From Daphnia pulex (Eukaryota > Arthropoda > Branchiopoda > Diplostraca > Daphniidae), in NCBI RefSeq assembly GCF_021134715.1, contig NC_060020.1:5084001-5148000 (forward strand): DNA of 64,000 nt, given 5' to 3'. Below the pieces are notes generated by a model. That model was given only the letters and a program-made list of their open reading frames with translations, did not search any database and was not told where the DNA came from. Of the stretch, positions 1 to 12,621 are shown in pieces. Every line of letters starts with the position of its first letter. Positions within the stretch are counted from its first letter, which is position 1. The translations under genes were made by a program, and so were the position numbers.

Positions 1-250
1 TTCGAGTGTGACTGTCCTTTCCTTTATTTGCAGGTTGACGTTGCTAGGGATGGGTCTACAACAACCAATATCAAAATGAATACCAAATGGTTATGTAACA
101 CATCCCGTTCTCACATAGCCCCTACACCACTGCATGACACGTTTTACGTAAAAGTTCTCTGTAACCTTCGAAAGTGAAGGTCATACAATCTGGCCTTTCT
201 TTCTGCAGGTTGACGTTGCTGGGTGGTTGGGATGGGACTACAAAACTACA
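1..250. repeat. Dispersed repeat, inverted relative to the 52.4-53.1 kb array
   Basis: About one and a half units of a repeat whose core reads TGCAGGTTGACGTTGCT (29-45, again near 204-220). Around it are a 'gggtctacaacaacc' stretch and a 'ccgttctcacatagcccctacaccactgcat' type stretch. The reverse complement of the whole arrangement recurs several times at 52440-53130. Both copies are non-coding as far as I can see. The family is unidentified. The unit is cut by the window edge, so the true left boundary is unknown. Confidence 0.85.
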
Positions 251-299
251 ACTTTAATATTATAATAATAGTTAACAAAAAGTTTAGTATTGATTCGGG

Positions 300-305
300 T
301 TTATT
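300..305 (-). terminator. Poly(A) signal of the CHK kinase-like gene
   Basis: AATAAA on the minus strand, about 165 bases past the stop codon at 471-473. It is well placed to end that transcript. This rests on motif and position only. Confidence 0.45.
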
Positions 306-470
306 GCCGACAATTTATGCCGATAAAGAACCAAGTTATATAAATGCATTGAATATAAAAGTGGCATATAAAATATAAAGAAAACTATAGAGTAAAAAAT
401 ATAAACACTATTAAGCGAAATTATTGGGGGAACCGTTTAGGACTAAATTTGCTGAGCTTTTAGCAGCAGT

Positions 471-2128
471 TTAAGCAGAGTGGTTTAGGGCTTTGACTTC
501 ATCCATAAGTTTTAGAATCCGATCGGATAAAATTGGATTGTCGCTTAGTTTGTAAGACGCCATTATGGTTTTCATCATTTCTTCCATTTCAACACTCATT
601 CCAACCTCTCCCTTGATTGTTTCCATGTCCATCTCTGAATGAGATAAAAAGAAACATGTTAGTAATGTATTTCGTGTTTTCGTGCGTAAAAAATAAAGAA
701 AATGTAGAAGGAAATAAGGAATTACCTGGTGTTGGTGCTTGAAGTATTTCTTCTGGTAATAAATTACCGAGGGCTTTCTTGTTCAGAGCATTCGCCAGAA
801 GCATGATGCACAAAAACATCCACATCAAGGATCTTTTTTTGTACTCAGCCAAAAAGTCTTGCCAGGTGTAATCGTTGAGTGAGATGCCAAGGAGTCGCAA
901 ATCAGCAGCCAACGTGTCAAAATAGTAACGTAGTAAAACGAGCATGTGCTTTTGTCTTGTTTCAAACAGTGTGCTTGTATAGAAGAAATACAGGATGTCG
1001 TTGAGGGGATGGCCGATCCTCGACTGTTGAAAGTCAATCATTCTCAGGGAAACTGGGATGGAAGGAGATTTTTCTCCGTCTCGAGTTTGACTTTCATCAG
1101 AGTATTTGAACAGCATGTTGTTAATCCAGTAATCTCCGTGCAAGACGCAGCCCAATGGACCGCTGCTCTCTACTGTGTCCATTAAGATGATCTCGGATAA
1201 ACGTGGCAACAATTCTGCTAGCCATTCACCTAGCTGGTATTGATTATAAATCAAAATTATTAAAGATTTTACGAATATAAAGTATTCAAGTACTCACGTC
1301 TGGCCTTTCTACTTCTTGGGCAAAATCGAGGAAACTCTTGGAAGCATTTTCAACCATTTTCAAGATTCCAACCTCGATAAATGTTTTTTCTTCTATAAAC
1401 TTTGCAGAAGGTGGAATGTGCGATAATTCGCCAGTTGATGGATCCTTCCACTTTCTCATTGCACTTATCGCCAAGGCGTGGTAATGGGCAAGTGAAGTCA
1501 GTGCCATGTGACAGTGTCGATAATCAATCCCTTTTACTTTATCGGCCATACGATAACCGGCTGCTTTGAGATCCTCCAGGAGAGTACAAGTTCCTGATCC
1601 ATCCGATTCGCCCTGGACTATCTCCTCCAAATGGGTGTAGTACACATCCGGAACATCCAATGGGATCGGCTGGTCGACGTGCATTTCCCGCAGGAGTCCG
1701 AAGAAATTCTGGTAAATGTTTATTTCGCGGGGATGGGAGCGTGACTCGCAAGCCATTTGTCGCATAAAAGGATTCGACGGCAGCACCTGTAGAATTATAA
1801 TTTTATCTGACTGTTGTTGCTTCTGTTAATTATAAGAACATAATACCTTGACGAAAGTACTCAAAGTGTATCTGGACGTGTCATCTTTGGCATTAGGTGG
1901 CGTAATTTGAGCCGTTACAATGAACGTGTCGCTCTGGAAATTATCACCAATTTTTGAGCCGGATCCCACCTTGACGTGCAAATGTCCAAACTGCGGAATG
2001 TCATCGAAGGTGATGCCATTAACATGTTCAGTTGCTAGCGAGACCAGTTGGGATGCAAGCTTCTTTTCCTTAAAAAGTGTCGTCCAGAATAGTTGTTTTT
2101 GCGCTCGACTCTTCATTCCATCGGCCAT
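471..2128 (-). CDS. CHK/ecdysteroid 22-kinase-like (EcKL) phosphotransferase
   Basis: Four exons (2128-1847, 1786-1298, 1233-726, 634-471) join in phase into 480 residues, the usual length for the arthropod EcKinase/CHK family. The ATP-site and catalytic signatures are visible. HGDYWINNMLF is the Brenner-type HGDxWxxN catalytic loop, and MIDFQQSRIGHP, some 30 residues later, supplies the metal-binding Asp. Family members phosphorylate small hydroxylated substrates, with ecdysteroids the best known; many are tied to xenobiotic response. The substrate here cannot be read from sequence. The start is the first ATG of an open exon (MADGMKSRAQ). The short last exon encodes a Met/Glu-rich tail ending KALNHSA. 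It is a single cytosolic enzyme with no signal peptide. The call to family level is firm; the specific function is not. Confidence 0.9.
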
Positions 2129-3972
2129 TATTTATAATTCTGAATTTCACCTTGAAAATGTAAGTGTATATCAATTTCAAACTTGAGATTTAAAGAAGGG
2201 ACAAACATAGTCACATAAATTTTGAATCTGAATCGACAGCGTCAACAACTCAACATGAAGTGCACACACTTTCCAAGTTACAAGTTTCACAACTTTTTCC
2301 AAACTCTATCGTAAAAATTTGCCTATCATAAACTTTGAATTTTTCCTTTTCCTGTTCTCTCATTCCCTTCCTTTAAATTTTTCCGAACCAACCAGCCGCG
2401 ACGCCATCTCTGGAGCTAATGCGTAGCGTTAGCAATCCCAAGCTTTACAATGTTTAGGTAGCTCCGTGACTCGTTTCCAACGTGAATGTATACATGATAA
2501 GTTCATAGCGTCAAGATCAATAAAATTTCAGTTTTCCAAGCATTCAAACTTCAGTTATAGGTTTTGCTTCTTACCTTCACCCGTGTAATAGTTGTAGTAA
2601 ATAGGAGCTGAACGAACGCTGCTTTCGATGGGAATCCAAAATGTCACTGAAGGAAAACACACGTACAGGGATAACGGGACTTTGTGATAAAGTCGGTATG
2701 ATAATTTGAACGGATAAGGTTGACGGTAATAGCCTGTCGAGTGTCCTGAGGGTTAAAACGAAATTTTTAATCTAAATGTTTTATACAACTTTCTGTTGAC
2801 TATTTACCTTATCGCGATCTACTTTCTCGAGCGTTGAAGCTTAAACTGCAACTCAACAGTGACAAACAGCCACTAGACGTAGTCTACAGTTCGATATATC
2901 AGAAGCGGTTGCCTGAAGCGAGTGGGGCGACACGGAGCACACTGAAGCTAACTTGTATTTTCAGCTCGCACGATGTCCGCTAGGCTTTCTGTTCTCTTAT
3001 CCAACTGCGTCACAATGCCGTGGTCTATACAATACGACGAACTGAACAGGAAATACATGAGAATCATAGAACAAAAAGAGAGCTGTAAATGTTTGGTTAT
3101 AAAGTGATACATCCTTTTTTAACCCAATAAAACGCATTTAAGTGCGGCTGCACTTCCTTACTGTAGACTGTTGGCCATTTCAACGCACTACAAAATGAAA
3201 ATGAAATCAATGTTTTAGAAATCACATATCCCAAAAAGAGACATCACTTTCAACATGATTCGATTATACTAGAAATTTTATTGAGAAAAGGTTTGAATGG
3301 TTAAAACTGGCAACCAATGACGTATGATTCATAATGAAAAAAAAAATGAGTTTCTCATAGTTTCGTTCCTAGAAATAATAAATACGGAAAACGGTGCGGA
3401 ATTTATGAACAGAGCCGGTTAGTCGGTTACCAACTTGATTGATTGGTTTAATCGAAATTCTTGATGCTGCAATAGTATATTTGAAGCTAGATAGTTGTGT
3501 CAGAAATACTCTTTAAAAAACACTAAAGTTAATTATTGACATAGTTTGAATGGGACAGTTTGGGAACAGCACGAATGTATCAAAAATTTAAGGAATCCTG
3601 AAAAATGGCACGTGCGCTGCCCGAATCCACACATGAAAAAAAAAGGAAAGATATTCAACAGATTTACAGACAGTAATTGAAGAGGCACTTGGAAATGATC
3701 AGTTGACGTAAACCGTAGTTTTCATCAGAGAGATTGCACTGGAAATGTAAATCATTTCGTGTCCGATAACGACATTAAATATGACACACGAATAGCAGTC
3801 ATTATCTCCTGTACTCCTAACCAATTAAACTTGGAACGTTCTTTGGGAATGACAGCTCTCGCAATATCAAAAAAACAAAACAACGAGGCTCAAATTGGAC
3901 CCATCGTTTACATATAGTACGTGTAAGTTTTTTTTCAAAAGAAATTTTTTATAATTGCCGATATCGATGTGT
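2129..3972. other. Intergenic: 5' side of EcKL gene and 3' side of IP3K
   Basis: No supported coding exon lies here. It contains the EcKL promoter/5'UTR, a CTCF-like site near 2399-2412 (cgacgccatctctgg), and the likely 3'UTR of the IP3K gene at the right-hand end. Short open frames are not conserved-looking. Confidence 0.6.
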
Positions 3973-6900
3973 TTAGGTTGGATTGGTGGTGTGGTTTTGG
4001 TCCCGATTCACCAATAGTTGGTCCAGCAGCTGCGTTAGATTGCACAAACCAATCAGGTAACCGTCTTCGTGATTGCCCACACGCCAGGGGCTGTTGTGAT
4101 CGATCTGGACTCCGCCTGGCAGCCGATGAGTCTTAGCAAAATCGATCATCCAAATATTTGCTTTGCTGTGATCGTGGACGAAAAGCAACGACGTGCCGAT
4201 CAACTGTTGGATTAAATTTTAAGATTTGATGAAATCAGTAACAAATACTTTTAAGTCAACTGTAGTTACCTCATGCGTTGCGAAAAATTCGGAACGAGCC
4301 AATGTGGCTTGCAATTGATTCAGTCGCTCAATATATTTAGCCTGATAAAAATAGCATGCTCATTAACAAACAACTCAAATCTAAAAATCCAGCCTTATTC
4401 CATTATATTTACCAATGCGTGAGGATGATGCTGCACAAAATCATGTAGGACGCTCACAATCTGTTGAGAAGAGCCTACAGTTTTGTAGTCTTTACTGGAA
4501 CTACCATCCTGTTTGCGGATGCCTTCGATCCGGAAGCCCAAAGTGGCCGTCGATGAAATAGTCTCTCGCCACACCATGTATCTCGGTTTGGTCACGCCAC
4601 CCATCTGAAGTTCCTCAGCCGTCGGGGCGCTCGGATCGACTTGTAACATTTTCTCAAACATATCCTGCAATTAGGTATTGTTGCGGTTAAACTTTGCTCA
4701 GATTGCCCAGGTTTAACACAAAAAATGTATATACTTTTCGTAATTTTGGTTTGAGTTTGGCTTTTGCCAACTCGTCTTCGAGATAAGTGCGCACTCCCAG
4801 TTTGCAATCCATAACGGACGGGTTGCGAAAGTCTCCCAGAAGGTCTTCCAGAACTAGAAATTCTGCGAGCCGATACAACAAGAGAATAATTAATTGGGGG
4901 GATCTCTTATTTGTCTGGGCTAAAGAATATTGATAAGGCCATTACTCTCGCCATCGTCGGATGTCACATTGCCCTTATAAGAGGGTATGAATGGCCGAAG
5001 CGGATCCTTCATCAACAGCTGGAAGCAGCTTTCTTCTTTGGGGCAGAGTTTCTTCAGGATGGTGCCGCGCTCGCCTCCAAGTTTGAAATTGCCTGCATAA
5101 CGAGGAAATGGAAATGAGGATGTTTCTTTTCTTTTTTTTTTAAGGCATCCAACAGCAAATGAATAAAAAATGATGTCTAACCCTGGTGGCCGGCCAATTG
5201 AACCCAAGGGTAGCGCTGGCGTCGAAATGTCTGGACAAATGGGGACCACTGGACGGCGCTGCGCACTTTACGCCACGCTGAGACCTGGCAAAAATCAATT
5301 TAAACAGTCCGCTCCTTATTCTCTTTTCGTTCAAACACAATAACAACCCAAAGACAGCATTATACACACAAACAAGATTCGACATCTCTCCAAAAAAAAA
5401 AAAATCCAAATGGCAAATCAACATGAAACATTGGCCAGACTCCGCCCTCCCCCTCTTTCCCCTGCTGAGCATCATTCAAGATCCCGGCGAGCATGGCGGG
5501 GAATCACGAAATGAGCTCTCTCTCTCTCTCTCTACTAAAGCTCTGCACTGTTTTTGCATCGACATTAAGCGGCGCGGCCTCAATCGATGGCGTGAAGGAG
5601 GTATCCAACTCGCGCGTAATAGGGACGTGGCCCAATAATGGTGTATCCTTTCTGTCGAAACTAAGCGGAGATCCTGTATTAGACTCGGTTCATGTCAGAG
5701 AGCAAAAAGAGAGAGAGAGAGAGAGACGGGATGGAAAGAAGAAGTAGAAAAAAAAAGAACCACGGCCAGCGGTATTACGCTCTAGCGTCCAAATCAGGCG
5801 CTATACAACAACAACAAGGAGGAGTAAAAAGGGAAGACAGACCAAGGCAACAACAACTTTCACTAGAAGCATTTTTCTATGTCTCATTTGACCCAGACAT
5901 TTCTCTTTCTCTTTACACGCTTTTTCATCCTCTTGCTTTTGCGCTTCCATTCGTTTTCGTAGCATACACACATATATATGCAGCACGCATAATATGTATA
6001 CTACATTGTTTTCTTTATTTATTTTCTCGTCGCGAGTTATTGGCTGACAATCTTTGGCCCAGGTAGCCCACAGACTCTCTCTATTATTCGATCTCCTTTT
6101 CGTTCGGTTATAGTTCGCTGCGACTAGTAAATTGTCTGGCCAACATTTATTTTTTGGGGAAATGAGGCCTCAGGGAACCGGGCCCTCCACATTAAAAAAA
6201 TCGTGCAGGTTTCGCATTCAGTTCAGAATAAAGTGTACTCGACCGTCTTTGGTAAAGCTCCGACCATAGATGCGGGTCGGGATATGGGGGAGAAGGCAAC
6301 GCTAAATTTTCCGTCACGCAATAATTCTGGTGAATATTGACAGGAGTAAATGAGAGAGAGAGAGAGTTGGCTGCGGGTTTTTTCGTTACACCGCCAAGGT
6401 ACCACCACCCAGCTGATCAGTAGATAGGCCTGTGATGTTTATGTTTTTAAGGCCATATACTGTAGATGGCGAATAATGCGCACTCGGACAGTATTTTTTT
6501 GTTTTTACGAGTGACCACAGCTAGTGAATGGCCACCAACATGTCTATACAGTGTAATAAACAGGCAAAGATAAAAAAAAAAAAAAAAAGCACGGTACGTT
6601 TCGCGTTCAATCATTTTGTCCGGCTGGTATGCTATTGTGTGTCGTTCATGGCCTCGGGACAGACAACTCAGCCTTTAAAAAATAAACGCGGTCTCTGCGC
6701 GTGTAGGTGTTGGTGCAGACCGCTTGTGGGTACATGGAGAAGCGATGGTTTGGTGGCCGATAAGGGTTTCTCCCAGCTTAAACCCCCTTTCCTCCTCCTC
6801 TTTTTCTTACTCTCTCGTCTATTTTCCCAACTCTGTCTCACTCCTTATTTATGCACATTCAATAGCACGACCTTTGATTCCTTCTACGATTCTTTTTACG

Positions 6901-9900
6901 ACACACTGCGCGTTGTGTGGGCTCGTCACTTACTTTCACAACTGGAGGTCGAGCTTGATGGACTTGGCCGTCCGTCTCGGCCTCCCAGTCCGACCAGGAC
7001 GAATCATCTCCGGAGCTGGACGAAGAGTCGCCGTACGAATTGTTACGTCCCCGGACGTCCATCGGTCCCGACAGGCTCTGACTGTAGCCATCGTAACCTA
7101 ACGAAACAGCCGCCATTCGACGATTCAAATTTTTTTACAAATCAAAATCCTTACGACCGAGAAACTCTCTGTCCGAGATGAAGTTCACGTCAAAAACAGC
7201 TAAACGTTAGCAAACACAAACTGGTTACTTCAGGCAAGCACGAAAACACGGCACTGACTGGAACACCGTCGCAGGAGGTAACGTCACATCTCCAGCAGTC
7301 GAGTTCCTTTTGAAAAAGGTGGTAGGGCTATACAATCGAACGAACCATCTGTTTCAATACGCAACCACTGTACGCTAAACCCTACACACTGTCACTGACG
7401 TGGGCGACTATTTCGATCGTGCAATGCAAACATTCATGCAGACGTCAATAAAAAAGAAAAAAAAGGGGGAGGAAATGTAAAGAATTCCAGTTCTCACAAA
7501 AGAAACAACAAACAAGTGTCCGGTGTTTTTTATTCGGGACTATCCGAAGTCGTGGGTAACCAAAACGAAAAAAAAAAAAGATGCGCAAGGTTTTCAATTC
7601 CCGCTCAACTGCGTGTTTTTTCGGACAGACCTCAGAGGGCACGCGTGCGTCAAGAGGCTACTTTAGAAGCCAACTGCGGTCGGATGGGAAAGTTGTCGTC
7701 ACTTTATCAGCTCAGCTGTTTCTTTTTTCTTTCCTTTTTTTTTCTCCTCATGATTATTTATTTTTTTCTCTCTCATTCTCTCTTCTTCTTTTCTAACTCA
7801 TTTTTCAAAAATAGTTTTATATGCGCCGGGCCGACGCAGTAACTCTTGCACGAGCCCATTTTCTTCCAGCCGTTATATGGATATAGCCGCTGTGCCGAAC
7901 ATGACTTGGAAGCTTTTTTTTTCTCTCTTTTTTCTTTTTTAACGCCAGGGCAATAACCGAAAAGGAGAGACTATGATTTGTGTTAACAAGACAAAGCCAA
8001 AACGAGAGCGCCAACAAGACTGGAGCTAATTGAAGGGCAGTTGTCGCGTTCCCCTTTTGGCCTCCTCCCTCCCTCCCGTGTTAGTGTATAGTTATTAGCG
8101 ATCATCTCTGCGCTCACCAGTTAGTGGCTCGTATTCACACAACAAAAGAACTGGTTACAATGTTCTCTTGGCTGGAGGTGGGGGATCGGCAATTCAACAG
8201 TGGTCTCAACGCATTGTGTGTCAACGGCGTTTTGTGATGGGCGTTTTGGTTTGATTAGGCTAATCTAGATGTGCTAAATAATATATACCATACCAAGCCC
8301 TTGCACGCCCCCCTTGTCACGCCAAATAGGTCGATCCAGTTGGGGGGTTAGCCGACACCAAGACTCGCTTCGTGCGTCATGTATCTTGATTCCTAATGCG
8401 CGTTTAATGACAGTCTTCCGTTACGGAGACGGATTTCCTTTAACTCTCTTTCTTTTCTATCTTTCTCTCTCACTCTCTCTAGCTTCAGATGTCGTTCTTC
8501 AATTGTCGTGAAACAATTTGACAAGGCAAGACATAAGGAAAAGAGTCAAAGAGGAAAGAGAAACGCTGCACAGAGTTTTCCTTCCCGTCATTTCGGAATG
8601 GCTTGATTGGAACCGAAATCAGAGGAAACGTACAAATAAAACCCGCACGTTGTGTGGGCGACAAGCTGTGTGCGTAGATTGTATGCCATACCTATTGCTC
8701 TCTATTCACTCGAGTCTTTTTTCTCTGTCGTCCTCCATTTCAGCTCGGCAGTTGCAACTGTGTTTTTCCCCCCTCCTCTTGCACCTTTATTCGTTCGCCA
8801 TATATAGTCCGAACCATTGACTTTCACGGCTGAAAGGCTTCTCTTTCTTGAGTTATTTGAAGAAGAGGATCCGGTACAGAAACCATCGCGGAACAGCCAT
8901 CGTCCAAATTTGGTGAAACAAGATTTCCTAAGTTATATAGCCTTTCTATATCATCTATCAATCCCTATCTGAGATTATGAATTAACGCTCTTCCTTTATT
9001 CAGAATAGACAATACCGCATTCTTCGTTTCTGAAAACAAATCGACAGTGTATGCAGATTGGACGATAGCAACGTGACAAAGTTGATCTGATGCCATCAAA
9101 ATGTTGGCATCCACCCAACCCAAATCGCTATGCGAAAAACAAAAAACCCAAAAATGTGAAATGAAGGATAACTTTTGTAGAAACTTGACTATCCAACAAC
9201 GTGAATTTGACGCACCGCTATTATAACACACTCCAGCGGTTGGAATGACGCACAATAATTTCCGCACGACTTTAATACGAGCACATCAACGACTAGGTTA
9301 AAGAAAAAAAAAAGGGAAATAAAAACGTGTAGCCCTACTGTAACTTTTGAATTTGGTTGTGGCAACACACACACACACACTAAAAGCCACACACCATGAA
9401 GCCAGATAGCAACAGCTTTCCTTTTCCGTCTGGTTTGTTTGATTGCATTGGACTTTTTAATTCTATTTCATTTTTTTAAAAGTTCCCTTTTTTTTCTAGT
9501 CTTCTTTTTTTTTTCAATTTGCCGGTGAGACATTCAAAGTTGAACTGATAAGAATAAAAAGGAAAAGAAAGGGAAATAAAATCGACCCCATTCGAGGCTT
9601 TGGGTTACCCCGTAGCCTGTAGTACCGAATGGCCTCAATTTGTCTGTACACAGAGCTCTAGAGCAGACACCAATGCCGCCGTTTGACAAAGTTGATTAAA
9701 CCAGACACAAAGCGAATCGAAATGTGTGTGTGTAGCGTAGATTAGAGAAGAATTCCAGATCGATGGTCTTTCTCCAGCTCGTTAGACAAGAGGAAAGCAG
9801 AAAACAACAACAACAATGAAACGAAGACCGCCCCCCCCCATCCCGCACAGTCGCCATCATTAGCGTTTAGCCGTTTACCACTCGAGCGCCCTAGAGCGGA

Positions 9901-12621
9901 TGAATTACTACTTCCACCATACTACTACTATTATTACTGTTAGTACCGCTACAAGTATGGCAGCCGACTTTGCAGAAGAAAAAGCGGTTTCGATAATGGC
10001 TGCGGCACGTTGGTCGTTAACTAAAGACACGATTGAAACATGACCATCTACGGGTAAGAGATATCCCTCGCGCTTATTCGCGTTTCGTTATTTTTTTTTT
10101 CTTTTTCTAAATCGAAAAATAAATAAAAGAACGAAAATGAAGTCAAGAAAAACGCATTCTGGGTCACGTGCGATCTGTACCTATAGCCAAAACGGTAGAG
10201 AACCCCGCCAAAGAGAGATCAAGGCACGACCATTTCACGGACCAAGTGCCAGCGATAAAGTATGCGCCCTTTTAAAAAAAGCAAGTTTAGATAATGCGAT
10301 TCACATCGATTTTTTTATTTTGAAAAGCCAAACACTGCGACTGAATTGCACAGCACGTTGAATTGCCTTTAGCCGAAAACGATACGAAATAGCACCGGCT
10401 GTGCAGTCGCCAACTCGCTCTGGGGGTCTGCATCCCGCCAACCAAGATAGTTTTACAAATAGCGCGAAAGCAACCAAGCTCGATTCATTCTTTTCGTCAT
10501 GCCAAATGAAACTGTAAACGCTATTTTGTGGTCCAGCACATCGTTTTGAAGGAAAACGGTTGAACCACACAGCCAACAAACTACGTCTGCAATCTTGTAA
10601 ACTGATATGACCCTTTCGGAGATCCAAGATATCGATCCCAGAATGGCATGCAAGATTTCACAGCCATCAAAATTTCATCGAAAATTAACGAGTGTTGAAA
10701 AAAAAAAAAAATAAACATAGCAGGGAAAAACTTCTACGCGTCACCTATAGTTCCTCACTTCCGTCTAATCTATCAAAGTTACACCAGCCAATTTTGAACA
10801 AACAATAAAATAATCAGCACGTACCTTTGTGGACGAATTGGTATCGTCGGTTGATGATTCCTCTTGTTTCGTTGGTTCACCTCCTTCGGGTACGTCCGGC
10901 GACATTTCGAAACTCAACTGAAACGGCTGATGAGGATCAGCTTGGAAGCAGGTGGAAGGAGCCTGGGCAGAGCATGGGCCAGGACAGCACGGTTCCATGT
11001 CCAGTGTGGCCAAAGAGCTGCAACTGCTGCAATCAGATAGTCGGCGAACGGAGAGCAAGCTGGACGATAACGCAGTGTCATCATCTATAGATCCTTGTCC
11101 AGGGAGAATTAGAAAACCACTTGATCCGGCTCTGTACGATGACGACCAGCCCCAAGATGCAGCACTATTCTCGGCCTGGTCCATTTCGTGTGTCGTGTCC
11201 TGTCCAGAGCTGGAATGTGACGAAAGGGTCGGACTGGGCAGTTCGTTGAGGCGATAGTATCCGTTGGCCGAAATGACTGTGTCGCTGTTTTCAATAGGAT
11301 CGTCTGAACAGTCACTGACCACTACTGAGGGCATCCGCATGGTGCTAACCAGACGTCGGCCAGTTGGCGAGAAGTGATCTCTCAGATCGTTTGCACATTC
11401 GTTGTAGCCGCTATCCCATGAAAGGCTCGTGCACACTCGACTCTGCTGCTCTTGCTGATTCGGCTGCGGTGGCTGGGAGGATCCCGAGGCTGCTGCGCTG
11501 CTTCCGCTGCTAATATCTTCATCCGATACTGCTCCTATCTCCTCCTGCTGTGCCGACTGATAACCGTGCAGCCATCCGCTGGCCATGGCGACTAATGTCC
11601 GCTTCATGCACAGGCAGTCCAGACTTCTGCAACGCCTCCTTCCGCTGCACAGACAACGTTTTTGATTGTTTTTTTTCTTTTAAACACACACTTGTTTTTC
11701 TCAATGTGAATTAAATTAAAGGTTTCAAGGCTGGGTTGACACAAAGAAATTGGCAAACGCACAAAATGGTGACGCGAACGATTACACGACCATACAGCTA
11801 TAAAGACAAAGAGCAATTGGACTCGATCTCTATTTGGAACGCAACTAAGATGTAAGATGGCCAGTTTCCCAAAACCACGTCCATTTTGTGGTGTTGGTTT
11901 TAGCTCTACAAGACGAAGAATGTAAACGTGCAACAGGCAGGGCAGGACAAACTGCGAGAAAGCGAAAATTCGTCTGGAAAATAAAAAGCATGTGGCAACA
12001 ATGAGAGTGTAGATAGACATAGCGGGTTAGCGGCAGGATTATCCGCTATCAACCGACCATCACTCAACGTCTACTAGATCAAGCCATCTAAAACTCTTGT
12101 TCCACTGTGTGCAAGCTAGACCGCCAACGGGAGGCCCATTTCTGCGCACACACAAAAAAGTACAGGAACGCAATTTCGTCAATAGTATTTTTTGGTTTTC
12201 TTGTTGTTGGCTATAGACACAGGCAACTACTTTCAATAGTCATCAATCACTATCGTTTCCATGACTCCCCCCCCCCCCCCACACACACACTCGTTGGTTA
12301 AAGCGTGAATATTTCCATAAGTCATCATCGGTTGTACTCATTACACTACTCTCTACTTTCGAATCGCGAACACAAAATGAAAACACGCAAACATAAGACA
12401 CACCTTGGAAAGTGACTGTCCGCTGCAACATGGTCCGGATCGCTGTACGTTTTGTGGCGTTGCGGTCGCTGGTTGCTCATCGGTAGATCCGCAGTGGACA
12501 GGCTTTTCTTCGTGCGATTCCAGGAGTGATGCGTCGACGACAAACTGGATGGATCCGCGGTGGTATTACGAACGACAGACGGCTCGCCTCTGCGGTGGCG
12601 ACAACTGCAGTCAATTCTCAT
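3973..12621 (-). CDS. IP3K: Inositol-trisphosphate 3-kinase (long isoform)
   Basis: Phosphorylates Ins(1,4,5)P3 to Ins(1,3,4,5)P4, ending the IP3 calcium signal; calmodulin-regulated and cytosolic or actin-associated. Long-form exons: 12621-12404, 11644-10825, 5284-5182, 5092-4946, 4862-4735, 4664-4413, 4341-4270, 4203-3973. All phases agree, giving about 656 residues. Residues 1-346 are Ser/Gln-rich and low in complexity. The shared C-terminal 310 residues begin with [15 protein letters not shown], matching the calmodulin-binding segment. They then carry the kinase signatures: [18 protein letters not shown] (PxxxDxKxG), [13 protein letters not shown], and GTSLLFVHD followed by WMIDFAKT (metal-binding IDF). 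The catalytic region is full length. A second first exon at 7116-6934 is in the same phase. Exon 4862-4735 has a near-identical stray copy at 50461-50650. Confidence 0.93.
5515..5534. repeat. (TC)n microsatellite
   Basis: Simple CT dinucleotide run in the IP3K intron. A complementary-looking (GA)n run lies at about 5703-5724, another at 6352-6366, and a (CT) tract at 8464-8482. These explain several Ser/Leu or Arg/Glu open frames nearby that are not genes. Confidence 0.9.
6934..7116 (-). CDS. IP3K: IP3K alternative first coding exon (short isoform)
   Basis: Codes 61 residues starting [14 protein letters not shown], with a Ser/Asp-rich acidic stretch ([15 protein letters not shown]) and ending PPVVK at a good donor (AAA|GTAAGT). 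The donor phase (0) equals that of the long-isoform exon ending at 10825, so both can splice to the 5284 acceptor. An in-frame TTG lies four codons upstream, but ATG at 7116 is the sensible start. Predicted short protein is about 371 residues. Two N-termini driven by separate promoters are typical of IP3 kinases. The upstream DNA (7117-7450) would hold its promoter; no TATA box is obvious. Confidence 0.7.
7117..10824. other. IP3K intron / internal promoter region
   Basis: Between the two alternative first coding exons. Pyrimidine-rich tracts, a (CA)n run near 9365-9380, poly-A/T runs and short open frames. I see no convincing exon, RNA gene or transposon. Confidence 0.6.

Noticed and set aside
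6528-7181. 217-residue plus-strand open frame
   Set aside because: Antisense to the IP3K alternative first exon, low complexity, no family resemblance.
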